Shown here one piece after another: positions 1-7,078 of a DNA stretch of 35,812 nucleotides (its first letter is position 1; each line of letters starts with the position of its first letter). The notes under the pieces were generated by a model that was not told where the DNA came from, searched no databases, and worked only from the letters and a program-made list of their open reading frames with translations. The stretch comes from Gammaproteobacteria bacterium (GTDB lineage: Bacteria; Pseudomonadota; Gammaproteobacteria; SG8-11): contig JAHECY010000036.1 in the NCBI GenBank assembly GCA_024641505.1, positions 1-35,812 on the forward strand, given 5' to 3'. The translations under genes and the position numbers were made by a program.

Positions 1-3
1 ACG

Positions 4-1344
4 ATGAACAGACAATTTACGATCAAGATCGGCGTAATCCTGCTATTGGCGATTATGTTAATGATTCCCCTGTCCATGATCGAAGACGTGGTCATGGAAC
101 GCAGCACTTATCGCGACCAGGTTCGTAACGATATTGCGGCAAGTTGGACTGGAACACAGATGTTTCTCGGTCCGCTACTGGTAGCGCCCTATCAGGAATT
201 CGTGAAATCCAGAGTTTGGGATGAGAACCTTAAAACCTACCAGGAAACCAGCGTATTGGAAAACCGAAAACTCTATATATTACCTGGCGATTTGAACATT
301 GATGGCAATATCGTCACCGAAGAACGCAGGCGTGGCTTGTACAGCATCCCGGTTTATGCGACGGATTTGACGGTCAAAGGAACATTCGATAACGCCCCGA
401 TACTGGAGTTAAGTCTGGCGAAGGACGCCACTATTCAGTGGCAACAGGCCTACTTAGCGATGATGGTCAGTGATGTGCGAGGTGTCAGCGCTCAACCAAT
501 TCTAACCTGGAATAACACACCCTATGAGTTCCGCTCCGGTTCAAATATTCCGGAATATGAAACCGGTATCCATGTACCTCTGACAATATTGGCGACCGAC
601 AAGGCGGAACAATACCAGTTTGCGTTTGATGTTAACCTGAAAGGCATGGAAAGCATCGTGTTTTCCCCCGCGGGAAAAAATACCGCAGTGAATCTGCAAG
701 CCAACTGGCCGAATCCGAGCTTTATCGGGCGATATTTGCCGTCCCACCGGGAAATCACCGCCGATGGTTTTGTCGCTCACTGGAAGATGTCGTCATTTTC
801 CAGTGACATGCCCCGTTTGATCAAATCCTGCCAGGAAAATAGTTGCATGGGGTTTACCGAAAATAATTTTGGTGTAGCACTGATAAATACGGTGGATATC
901 TATCAAAAAACCGAGCGTTCGGTTAAGTACGCCATCTTATTCATCAGCCTGACATTCATTTCATTCTTTTTATTTGAGATCATGAAAAGTTTACGTTTAC
1001 ACCCGATGCAGTATCTGCTGGTGGGTCTGGCACTGACCTTCTTTTACCTGCTGTTGGTGTCTTTGTCGGAACATATCGCCTTTGCCGGTGCGTATATGAT
1101 CGCCGCGGCAGCCAGCGTGGGGGTGATCGGGTTCTACATCAGCGCCTTGCTGCAAAGCCGCTTGCGGGCAAGTATCTTTGCCGGGCTGCTTGCGCTGCTT
1201 TACGCCATGCTGTATGCCATACTGATATCCGAAGACAACGCCTTGCTCATGGGCAGTCTGCTGTTCTTCGCCATCCTGTCCCTGGTAATGACGGTTACCC
1301 GGAAACTGGATTGGTATCAGGTAACCGAGATATTGATTAAATAG
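4..1344 (+). CDS. creD: CreD family inner membrane protein
   Basis: Inner membrane protein of the CreD family, 446 aa, close to the usual length of about 450 aa. One N-terminal membrane segment (residues about 8-22) is followed by the family region containing YRDQVRNDIAASWTG. A long periplasmic beta-rich domain runs to about residue 300. The C-terminal third has several hydrophobic helices (about 305-325, 333-352, 358-378, 382-402, 405-430). In enterobacteria creD is a target of the CreBC two-component system and affects envelope behaviour; its biochemical role is not known. Only three bases precede the ATG, so the promoter and any creBC genes lie outside the window. A strong terminator follows immediately. 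Family assignment is firm; function is only as good as knowledge of the family. Confidence 0.93.
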   Translation: MNRQFTIKIGVILLLAIMLMIPLSMIEDVVMERSTYRDQVRNDIAASWTGTQMFLGPLLVAPYQEFVKSRVWDENLKTYQETSVLENRKLYILPGDLNIDGNIVTEERRRGLYSIPVYATDLTVKGTFDNAPILELSLAKDATIQWQQAYLAMMVSDVRGVSAQPILTWNNTPYEFRSGSNIPEYETGIHVPLTILATDKAEQYQFAFDVNLKGMESIVFSPAGKNTAVNLQANWPNPSFIGRYLPSHREITADGFVAHWKMSSFSSDMPRLIKSCQENSCMGFTENNFGVALINTVDIYQKTERSVKYAILFISLTFISFFLFEIMKSLRLHPMQYLLVGLALTFFYLLLVSLSEHIAFAGAYMIAAAASVGVIGFYISALLQSRLRASIFAGLLALLYAMLYAILISEDNALLMGSLLFFAILSLVMTVTRKLDWYQVTEILIK

Positions 1345-1356
1345 AAGTCCGGAGAT

Positions 1357-1404
1357 ACCCGGGACAGATCCAGTGGACACTGGCGTCGGTCCCGGGTTTT
1401 GTTA
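1357..1404 (+). terminator. Rho-independent terminator of creD
   Basis: A perfect 9-bp stem (ACCCGGGAC at 1357-1365 with GTCCCGGGT at 1389-1397) encloses a second 6-bp stem (CCAGTG/CACTGG). It is followed by a T-rich tail at 1397-1403. It lies 13 bases after the creD stop. Confidence 0.85.
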
Positions 1405-1691
1405 TATCCCCGATTTCCCTATCACCAGATAACCACGTGGTTTTTTTGCCATTGAATCTGTGGTTGTCATGGCCTCCCAAAGAGATCGTGCGCCTACCCA
1501 AGCAGCAATAAACACCCGGTGATTACCCGTATCAAATAGCTTCTTGGTTTTATATGGTTTCAATAGACATGAATTTGCACAGACTATCAGGAAAACAAAC
1601 CCCTGGTAAAAATCGTGTCCGAGCGCAGCAAACAATTTCGATATGCAGACGCCACCTGCACTCCTGGTCAATAAATGCCCAGCCGGCATAC

Positions 1692-1729
1692 CGTGATAAA
1701 ATCGTGATACATCCGTGAAGTCGCCGTGA
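1692..1729 (+). promoter_or_regulatory. Phased array of four CreB-like half-sites
   Basis: The pentamer CGTGA occurs at 1692, 1703, 1714 and 1725, an exact 11-bp period. Read as GTGA(T/T/A/C) with 6-bp spacers, it is the reverse complement of the known CreB tag TTCAC-N6-TTCAC, with imperfect last bases. PhoB/OmpR-family regulators bind such 11-bp direct repeats. A possible -10 hexamer, CAGAAT (1741-1746), lies 11 bases after the last repeat. This is the spacing seen when such an activator replaces the -35 element. The neighbour creD supports CreB as the binder. The regulator is inferred; the periodicity is seen. Confidence 0.6.
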
Positions 1730-1796
1730 CCATCGTCTCCCAGAATCCTGCTTGCTGTCAGTTGCTGTACCTACTTTCATTAACAAGGAGATGAAC

Positions 1797-2453
1797 ATGA
1801 AAACAACGAGAAGCGTTCTAGCGGTGGCGGGCATCGCCATGGCAATTGCGGGCGGCGCCCAGGCCGGTGACGGATATTACGAAGTCACGGTCACCAACCT
1901 GACCAAAGGTCAGATCTTCTCCCCGATCGTCGCGGCTTCTCATAACGCCCAGTTCAATCTGTACACGCTCGGTGAACCTGCGTCCGCAGCTTTAGCTGCC
2001 GTCGCTCAGGATGCGGATTACAGCGGTATAACGGCATTGCTGCAGGCTTCTTCCGACGTGAATGGCATGGCCATGGGCAGCGGCGTGATTCTACCAGGAC
2101 ACAGTGATACGGTGATGCTACCGGCCATGGAAAAATCCGATCGCATCAGCCTGGCGGCCATGCTGGTCACCACCAATGACGCGTTTATCGGCCTCGCCGG
2201 CGCCATGGCTCGCGCGGAAAGCATGACCAACGCGCTGGTGCCGGCGCTGGACGCGGGCTCGGAAGCCAACTCCGAATCCTGCATGCATATTCCCGGTCCG
2301 CCCTGCGGCCATGCCTTCATGGCACCGGACATGGCGGCGGAAGGCTTTATCCATGTACACAACGGCATCCACGGCGTGGGCGATCTGGACGCCAGCGACT
2401 ATGATTGGCGCAACCCGGTGGCAAAAATCAGCGTCAAACACATCACGAAATAA
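1797..2453 (+). CDS. Secreted spondin-domain protein
   Basis: A 218-aa exported protein with a Spondin_N-like domain. The signal peptide is about residues 1-22 (KTTR, hydrophobic core, AQA cleavage before GDGYYEV). The mature part begins with YYEVTVTNLTKGQIFSPIVAASHN, typical of bacterial spondin-domain proteins. It continues with GGAQ/LPG-type turns, FIGLAGAM, and a His-rich C-terminal part (GFIHVHNGIHGVGDLD). The start at 1797 is chosen because AAGGAG (1785-1790) sits 6 bases upstream; an ATG at 1791 would have no spacing. Eukaryotic spondin domains bind cell-surface partners; bacterial roles are unknown, probably periplasmic or extracellular. It is monocistronic, between the CreB-like array and a strong terminator. 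Confidence 0.82.
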   Translation: MKTTRSVLAVAGIAMAIAGGAQAGDGYYEVTVTNLTKGQIFSPIVAASHNAQFNLYTLGEPASAALAAVAQDADYSGITALLQASSDVNGMAMGSGVILPGHSDTVMLPAMEKSDRISLAAMLVTTNDAFIGLAGAMARAESMTNALVPALDAGSEANSESCMHIPGPPCGHAFMAPDMAAEGFIHVHNGIHGVGDLDASDYDWRNPVAKISVKHITK

Positions 2454-2599
2454 CAATAACGCCTGGATCAAGGACACAATTGTTCACACCACCTGCCGGT
2501 GTATTCCTTTACTAGCCGCCAATGGTGTCGATACTTAAGGTAGGTTGGACTGCCTGTACGTAGGCTTACGCACAGGCTCATCCTCCCTCCCCCGCTGAC

Positions 2600-2645
2600 C
2601 TCTCAAGCTCAGGTCGCAAGACCAGGCTTGAGGGGTATTTTTTTG
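2600..2645 (+). terminator. Rho-independent terminator of the spondin-domain gene
   Basis: CTCAAGC (2602-2608) pairs with GCTTGAG (2626-2632) around an inner GGTC-GCAA-GACC stem, followed by TATTTTTTT. It lies about 150 bases after the stop; no gene is visible in the 2454-2599 gap. Confidence 0.85.
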
Positions 2646-2662
2646 CCTCGACGTCACCCGTT

Positions 2663-3373
2663 TCAGGCATCCGGCTTGAACACGATAACTTTTTTCTGCG
2701 GCGTCAAGGTCACCTCGTCAATCACTGTACCCGGGCGCATTTCCAACAAGGTCAATACCGCGCTGGCGACATCTTCCGGGGTAACATGATTGCTGACATC
2801 CGATCCCGGCGCAAAATGCAGTTGATCGTAAAATCCCGTGGCGGTCATGCCCGGATTGACAATGCCCACGCGCACGCTATTGCGCGCGCATTCGTCCCGC
2901 AACGCCTGGGCAAATCCCCGCAGCGCGAACTTACTGGCACTGTAAATCGCACCACGACGTCCACCCGACAACGCGGCTTCGGAACCGATGAATACGAGAT
3001 CGCCGCGACCCAGTCGTTTGAGACTGGCGATGAAGGCTCGCGCCACAAACGCCTGACTGGTGAAATTCAAATCCATGAGGGCACGTATTTGTTCATAGGA
3101 AAATTCCTCAAGGGAGCCAAACTGACCACGACCCGCGTTGCAGATCACGGCGTCAATTTTCGGGTAGACGCGGGACAGCTCTCGCAACGTTACCGGCAAT
3201 TGCTTCAGATCACTGAAGTCCACCACGCACGTGATGAAACGCTCGTCAATCAATGGACACTTGCTGAAATCACGCGCCAAACCCACCACCGTAAAACCCC
3301 GGTCCAAACATGCCCGGGCGGTAGCCAGGCCGATGCCGGCGCTGGCGCCGGTAATCAGTACGGTTCTTGTCAT
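2663..3373 (-). CDS. SDR family NAD(P)-dependent oxidoreductase
   Basis: Classical short-chain dehydrogenase/reductase, 236 aa, a typical length. It has the cofactor loop TGASAGIG (residues 8-15), NAG (79-81), and a complete catalytic tetrad: N103, S131, Y144 and K148 in YSASK. The PG motif (VNPGMTATGFY) is also present. No basic residue directly follows the second strand other than R34 in GLARD, so NADP preference is plausible but not certain. Substrate unknown. It is last in a four-gene minus-strand operon, starting only 3 bases after the stop of the SPL-like radical SAM gene, so it is very likely cotranscribed and functionally linked to it. Confidence 0.92.
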   Translation of the reverse strand: MTRTVLITGASAGIGLATARACLDRGFTVVGLARDFSKCPLIDERFITCVVDFSDLKQLPVTLRELSRVYPKIDAVICNAGRGQFGSLEEFSYEQIRALMDLNFTSQAFVARAFIASLKRLGRGDLVFIGSEAALSGGRRGAIYSASKFALRGFAQALRDECARNSVRVGIVNPGMTATGFYDQLHFAPGSDVSNHVTPEDVASAVLTLLEMRPGTVIDEVTLTPQKKVIVFKPDA

Positions 3374-3376
3374 GGG

Positions 3377-4369
3377 TTAAAACCTGCAGGGAAAAAGTTT
3401 CTCGGGGGCCACATATCGCAGCAGCTCAGTTTGGCAAAAATCCAGCATTTGCTGTTCCACAGGCGGCGCGTAAGCCATCATGCCCGCGATCCGCTCCAGA
3501 GGCGCGGCGAACAGTCGTTCCCGCGGGTACAAGCGCACGGTATTGTGATAAAAATTCTCCGGCATGCGCATTACACCGAAACTGATGGAATGCAGTAACG
3601 GAATATTCAAGCGTGACAGCACGTTGGCGAACAAACGCCGATACAAGTCTTGATAGCCAGGAGTATAGATCAGCGGATCGAAACGCAGGCCAATCGGCCA
3701 ACCATGTTCCTGCAGTTTCACCATGGCATCGATGCGCCGTTCCAGAGCCGGCACCTTATGTTCCAGTACCGCGGCAATCTCCGCCGGCGTAAAACTGAAC
3801 GCGATGATCACTTTGGGCGAGGGCGTCTGAGTGAGCAACTGGCGCACCTGGGTGCTCTTGGTACGCAGCTCCAGGTAAGCATTTTCCACATGCGCCAGCG
3901 CCCGCAGAAAATACGCGCTGAAACCGGTCACTGGTTCCAACGCCAGACTGTCACAATCATAACCGGAATAAAAATACACCGACGCACCTTCGTGTTGGGC
4001 GCAAATCTGGGCAATCTCCGCCACGAAATCCTCATAGTTCACAAACAGCACATAGTGCGCCGACCGGTACATGCCCTGCAGAAAACAATAGCGGCAGTCA
4101 TACAGGCAATTGAGCATGTGGGAAAAATAGTAGTTATGCGCGCCGCCGATACTGTAGCCGGCTGGCGCCGGTAACACGTGCTTGTTGTGTTTGCGGCTGA
4201 GTATCAGCGCGGGTTGTTGCTTCTGCAGACGAAAATTCTGGGCTTTGCGATTGAGGATCTCGCCATAGCGCTCACAGGTCACGATCGGTGCTTTGGGAAA
4301 TCGATCGCGTATTTCCAGCACCCGGGGATGTGTGCTTACATCCTCTTCAATATAAAGGCCGCTGATCAT
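3377..4369 (-). CDS. SPL-family radical SAM protein (spore photoproduct lyase-like)
   Basis: A 330-aa radical SAM protein of the spore photoproduct lyase family. The CxxxCxxC cluster motif is C88-L-Y-D-C92-R-Y-C95, in a context (HMLNCLYDCRYCFLQGMY) characteristic of SplB. C139, in YDCDSLALEP, lies 51 residues after the first cluster cysteine. This matches the position of the hydrogen-donor cysteine (C141) of Bacillus SplB. The C-terminal part keeps ELRTKS and RFDPLIY. SplB repairs the UV thymine dimer of spores, but nothing else here suggests a spore former, so the substrate may be another DNA lesion or something different. It overlaps the upstream nucleosidase by 4 bases (ATGA) and is followed 3 bases later by an SDR. 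Confidence 0.88.
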   Translation of the reverse strand: MISGLYIEEDVSTHPRVLEIRDRFPKAPIVTCERYGEILNRKAQNFRLQKQQPALILSRKHNKHVLPAPAGYSIGGAHNYYFSHMLNCLYDCRYCFLQGMYRSAHYVLFVNYEDFVAEIAQICAQHEGASVYFYSGYDCDSLALEPVTGFSAYFLRALAHVENAYLELRTKSTQVRQLLTQTPSPKVIIAFSFTPAEIAAVLEHKVPALERRIDAMVKLQEHGWPIGLRFDPLIYTPGYQDLYRRLFANVLSRLNIPLLHSISFGVMRMPENFYHNTVRLYPRERLFAAPLERIAGMMAYAPPVEQQMLDFCQTELLRYVAPEKLFPCRF

Positions 4370-5202
4370 GGCGCAAGTAGATCATATGGCAGCGCGGCGA
4401 TTTGTGCCTGCAGCCAGGACAAAGGTTTAGCGCCGCCGCCACCCGCGGTTACCGCCGCCGCCAGTTTATTTCCATCGCCCCCCAACGCCAGAAAATGGCG
4501 CAGGGACTTTTCCAGTTCCCGACGCTGGTATGCCGTGATCCGATGGCGCTCGACAAAAGTCTGCATCAACGCCCGCAACTCACCATCCGGCGCAACCTCC
4601 CGTGACATCCGCGTTAACCGCGCCAACAGTGCATCAATCACCGGCACTTGCGCCGCCAGCAGTGCTTGCACTTGAGCGGCATGCACCCCGCTAACCCCCT
4701 GCTCGCTGTTATCCGAAATCACTTTGATGCACTGCACCAATTCCGCGGTAGCGAAATGGGTCGCCGTCGCATAGAAACCTGATGCTTCCATTTCATAGAC
4801 CATGGCGTCCCGGTATGCCGTTTCGGGGACATCCACGGTGCACACCTCCTGCACCGGCAGGTCCACATTGCACAGCAAGGGCGGATACCAGCTGCGCTGC
4901 GTCGCCTGATCAGTGATCTTGCCCGCTAACACCGTACTGCCCAGGCTCAACTCCCGGTGGCCGGCAACGCCGACATTGAGCCAGACCTGATGCGGGGCAT
5001 TGCGGAAATACCCCTGACAGGCACCGACCGCCGCAGCTGCCGCCACTTTCCCGACACCTGTCACCAGCAACCGCACATCATCGCCGACATAACAACGAAA
5101 CCCGGGAAAATCCAGCACCCCATGCAATCGATAGTAATCGATGAATGGCCGCGCCTCGCACGGTAAGGCGACAATAATATGCTTATAGGCAGCGTCAGCC
5201 AT
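4366..5202 (-). CDS. Nucleosidase of the MTA/SAH nucleosidase superfamily
   Basis: A 278-aa protein with the phosphorylase/nucleosidase fold of the PNP/UDP superfamily. Seen motifs: E16 in the N-terminal ALPCEARP segment, the glycine loop LNVGVAG (75-81), EME (137-139, the ribose/substrate-binding EME of MTA/SAH nucleosidases) and ISDNSEQG with D164 in the place of the catalytic Asp. About 100 extra C-terminal residues, helical, are not part of the core fold. The likely reaction is hydrolysis of a 5'-modified adenosine such as MTA, SAH or 5'-deoxyadenosine. It overlaps the glycosyltransferase gene by 8 bases and the radical SAM gene by 4. 5'-Deoxyadenosine is a radical SAM by-product, so a clearing role is a reasonable inference. 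Confidence 0.8.
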   Translation of the reverse strand: MADAAYKHIIVALPCEARPFIDYYRLHGVLDFPGFRCYVGDDVRLLVTGVGKVAAAAAVGACQGYFRNAPHQVWLNVGVAGHRELSLGSTVLAGKITDQATQRSWYPPLLCNVDLPVQEVCTVDVPETAYRDAMVYEMEASGFYATATHFATAELVQCIKVISDNSEQGVSGVHAAQVQALLAAQVPVIDALLARLTRMSREVAPDGELRALMQTFVERHRITAYQRRELEKSLRHFLALGGDGNKLAAAVTAGGGGAKPLSWLQAQIAALPYDLLAP

Positions 5203-6049
5203 GCGCCGGGATTGCTTCCGGGGATGCTACGCCCATATAACGATCAATCAGTTGCTGGTAGTAGTCGGCTTGCTCGAGTTTGCCGCGTTTGTGCGCTCCA
5301 TTACGCAGAATCAACGCTTTCTCATGCAGGGTACGGCGCGCCTGCTCACGTTGTTGCACATTCAGATGCTCCTGGGCCAGTATTTTTTCCAGTGCACGCA
5401 GGCGAAAGCGGTCCATCCCCCAGTGCTGTCGTGACAGTTGGTCCGCATGACCGCCGTATTTGAGGGTGAGTTTCTGTTCCAGGTAAAGTACCGGCATGCG
5501 ACTGCATATGCGCAGCCACATGTCATAGTCTTCGCAAGCGGGCAAGGACTCATCGAAATACCCGATGGTGTCGAAAAGACTGCGGTGCATCAACACCGAT
5601 GAAGGCGATATGGCGCACAGAGGCAGACAATGCTGAAAAATCCAGCCTCCGCGTTTGTTATGCTTGGCCATGGCATTGACTCGCACCCCATTGCGTATCC
5701 AGATTTCATCGGTATGTACCAGTCGGTAGTCCGGATAGCGGGACAATGCTTGCATCTGGTATTCCAATTTGCGGGGTTCCCAGGCATCGTCGGAATCCAG
5801 AATCGCGATCCATTCATGGGTCGCGCGCTCCACGGCTCGGTTGCGTGCCGCGCTCACCCCACCATGAGTCAAGGCCAGATGTGTTACCCCGGGGAAATCC
5901 CGTGACAACGCTGCGCGAGTGTCGTCCGTGGAACCGTCATCCGCGACAATGATCTCGTCGGGTTCCCGCGTTTGCTGCACCACCGACGTCAAAGCGCGTG
6001 GCAAAGTATGCGCTCGGTTAAACGCCGCAATCACTACTGATATGCCCAC
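5195..6049 (-). CDS. Family 2 glycosyltransferase
   Basis: GT-A fold glycosyltransferase, 284 aa. It has SVVIAAFNRAHTLPRAL at the N-terminus, DDGSTDDT for nucleotide binding, ILDSDDAWEP as the DxD metal site, and CEDYDMWLR with the general-base Asp. This is a standard GT2 set. Acceptor and donor sugars cannot be read. The start is taken as GTG at 6049, in front of the conserved first strand and with GAGG 8 bases upstream. A longer frame to 6211 has no family content. First gene of the minus-strand operon; it overlaps the nucleosidase gene. A glycosyltransferase heading a DNA-repair-like operon is unexpected. Confidence 0.9.
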   Translation of the reverse strand: MGISVVIAAFNRAHTLPRALTSVVQQTREPDEIIVADDGSTDDTRAALSRDFPGVTHLALTHGGVSAARNRAVERATHEWIAILDSDDAWEPRKLEYQMQALSRYPDYRLVHTDEIWIRNGVRVNAMAKHNKRGGWIFQHCLPLCAISPSSVLMHRSLFDTIGYFDESLPACEDYDMWLRICSRMPVLYLEQKLTLKYGGHADQLSRQHWGMDRFRLRALEKILAQEHLNVQQREQARRTLHEKALILRNGAHKRGKLEQADYYQQLIDRYMGVASPEAIPAHG

Positions 6050-6082
6050 CCTGTCTTCCTCGCGCCTGATCAATGGCCGCCC

Positions 6083-6111
6083 ATTATAACCGAATGCTCC
6101 AGGTCGACACC
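6083..6111 (-). promoter_or_regulatory. Probable sigma-70 promoter of the glycosyltransferase operon
   Basis: On the minus strand a perfect TATAAT (6088-6083) lies 33 bases upstream of the GTG start. The -35 is weak; GTGTCG with a 16-bp spacer is the best visible fit. Confidence 0.5.
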
Positions 6112-6403
6112 GGGGATACGGTAATCCATCAGAAAAACCTGCGACATTTTGCCTCTTTCGTCCGACCCCATCCGGCCCTAACATGATCCTGGACTTACGG
6201 CACGGGACCAACGAATCTGGAGGCGTAACGCCTCATCCCCCCTAGTCGGATTCGGGCAGTCCCGGCTCGCCGTAACAGGATATTTTCCTGTTGTCTTTGA
6301 ACCTCTCACACTGCCATGGATGGCGATTTTTTTATCATTCCCCGACGCGTTTTCCGCATTTTGTCATTGCTCCCCGGAGTCGAGGCAAGGCTTTTTCAGC
6401 ACC
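6112..6403. other. Intergenic region with small hairpins
   Basis: No gene is seen here. Two perfect hairpins are visible: GAGGCG-TAA-CGCCTC (6220-6234) and AACAGGA-TATTT-TCCTGTT (6274-6292). The second is followed by a modestly T-rich stretch on the plus strand. No known riboswitch class was recognised. Confidence 0.4.
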
Positions 6404-6428
6404 AAAAAAATGCCGCAATCCTTGCGGC
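6404..6428 (-). terminator. Orphan Rho-independent terminator (minus strand)
   Basis: GCCGCAA (6412-6418) and TTGCGGC (6422-6428) form a perfect 7-bp stem with a 3-base loop. On the minus strand it is followed by A and seven Ts (6410-6404). No intact gene ends just upstream; it would serve the remnant or small ORF at 6550-6893, or an unannotated RNA. Confidence 0.8.
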
Positions 6429-6520
6429 TGTCGGGTAGAGAGTGGATGAAGAGAGGGAGGTATGTCGTTAGCTGTCGTGTGTGTATTGACTATAGCAACG
6501 ATCCGTAATAATAGTAAGTT

Positions 6521-6540
6521 ATATAATATGATTATTATAT
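6521..6540. repeat. AT-rich inverted repeat
   Basis: ATATAATA (6521-6528) and TATTATAT (6533-6540) are perfect arms around TGAT. Possible operator or promoter element in the AT-rich gap; TATAAT at 6522-6527 resembles a -10 on the plus strand, without a clear -35. Confidence 0.4.
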
Positions 6541-6549
6541 GCTTCACAT

Positions 6550-6718
6550 TTATATAGCGTAATTGAAGCGGATTCGATATCCAGCCCTGATACCACCACC
6601 GGACCACTCCGACATTGACCCCAACCCCACCAAAATTCGGCATTTCCACGTAGAAAAACGCCCCCGCAATCCGAAACTTATGGTCTGTTTTTCAACAGCA
6701 TAAAAACTTTTCCTGCGC
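6550..6718 (-). pseudogene. Probable remnant of an outer-membrane barrel C-terminus
   Basis: A minus-strand frame ending at 6550-6552 reads ...SGGGIRAGYRIRFNYAI-stop. This is the alternating pattern with aromatic end expected of a terminal transmembrane beta strand. Upstream, barrel-like content switches frame: one frame gives AGAFFYVEMPNFGGVGVNVG, and the frame joined to the C-terminus gives QTISFGLRGRF. This suggests a frameshift near 6605 and loss of the rest of the gene. No upstream coding part remains. The terminator at 6404-6428 may have belonged to it. The reading is by eye and the segment is short, so it could be chance. Confidence 0.35.
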
Positions 6719-6737
6719 AATTAGCTGTTTTCTCCCG

Positions 6738-6893
6738 TCATCCAAGTGTCGCGGAATGGGTGCGGGAGCCTAGCCCAGTTGTTGTACGTTTCATACCACC
6801 CTTAATAATAAGGTAATACTCGCCACATTTTCCCGCACATGTCACCAGGGCGCTGTTGATATCGCATTCATCCATATCGGTTTTCAGGCCCAT
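6738..6893 (-). CDS. Small 51-aa cysteine-containing protein, unknown
   Basis: An unlisted short ORF of 51 aa beginning MGLKTDMDECDINSALVTC and ending ...RTHSATLG. Cysteines are at 10, 19 and 23 (C-x8-C-x3-C), followed by GEYYLIIKGG and a basic Thr-rich tail. The ATG at 6893 is preceded by AAGGAA (6907-6902) with 8 bases spacing, a good ribosome binding site. Upstream lies an AT-rich region with paired TTGTTA motifs that could hold a divergent promoter. No family is recognised. The cysteines might bind a metal or form a disulfide, but there is no signal peptide. The good RBS and reasonable composition favour a real gene; the short length argues for caution. Confidence 0.5.
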   Translation of the reverse strand: MGLKTDMDECDINSALVTCAGKCGEYYLIIKGGMKRTTTGLGSRTHSATLG

Positions 6894-6924
6894 GGTAAGG
6901 GTTCCTTAATTAAAGTTTTCCCCC

Positions 6925-7000
6925 AATTGTTACGACAATTTAACAAGTGTTTCTAATTGTTACCGGTTTTTATACAGACAAATATAAACACATATAAATA
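6925..7000. promoter_or_regulatory. AT-rich divergent promoter/operator region
   Basis: AATTGTTAC occurs twice in direct orientation (6925-6933 and 6955-6963, 30 bp apart). TTGTTA (6927-6932) is also mirrored by TAACAA (6941-6946). Further on are TATAAA hexamers at 6983 and 6993. The region separates the minus-strand 51-aa ORF from the plus-strand surface-protein cluster. Exact -35/-10 pairs cannot be fixed by eye. Confidence 0.4.
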
Positions 7001-7078
7001 AAGGGTTAATCTGGATGTGTAAGGAATTCACATCAATTTGGCGCGCCACGACAACTACAAGCCTAAAGGCGGCTGGAA

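Noticed and set aside
1402-1689. Minus-strand 95-aa ORF between creD and the spondin-domain gene
   Set aside because: No RBS, no recognisable domain, and it runs antisense just upstream of the CreB-like array. Probably chance.
3377-4369. Evidence of a spore-forming host from the SplB-like gene
   Set aside because: All neighbours are of Gram-negative type (lipoproteins, OmpA, CreD); SPL-family proteins also occur outside spore formers.
2786-4675. Plus-strand ORFs of 165-270 aa over the SDR, SPL and nucleosidase genes
   Set aside because: They oppose genes with complete catalytic motifs and show no motif of their own.
6200-6300. Possible riboswitch from clustered hairpins
   Set aside because: No conserved core of a known class could be matched, and the nearest downstream plus-strand gene is over 700 bases away.
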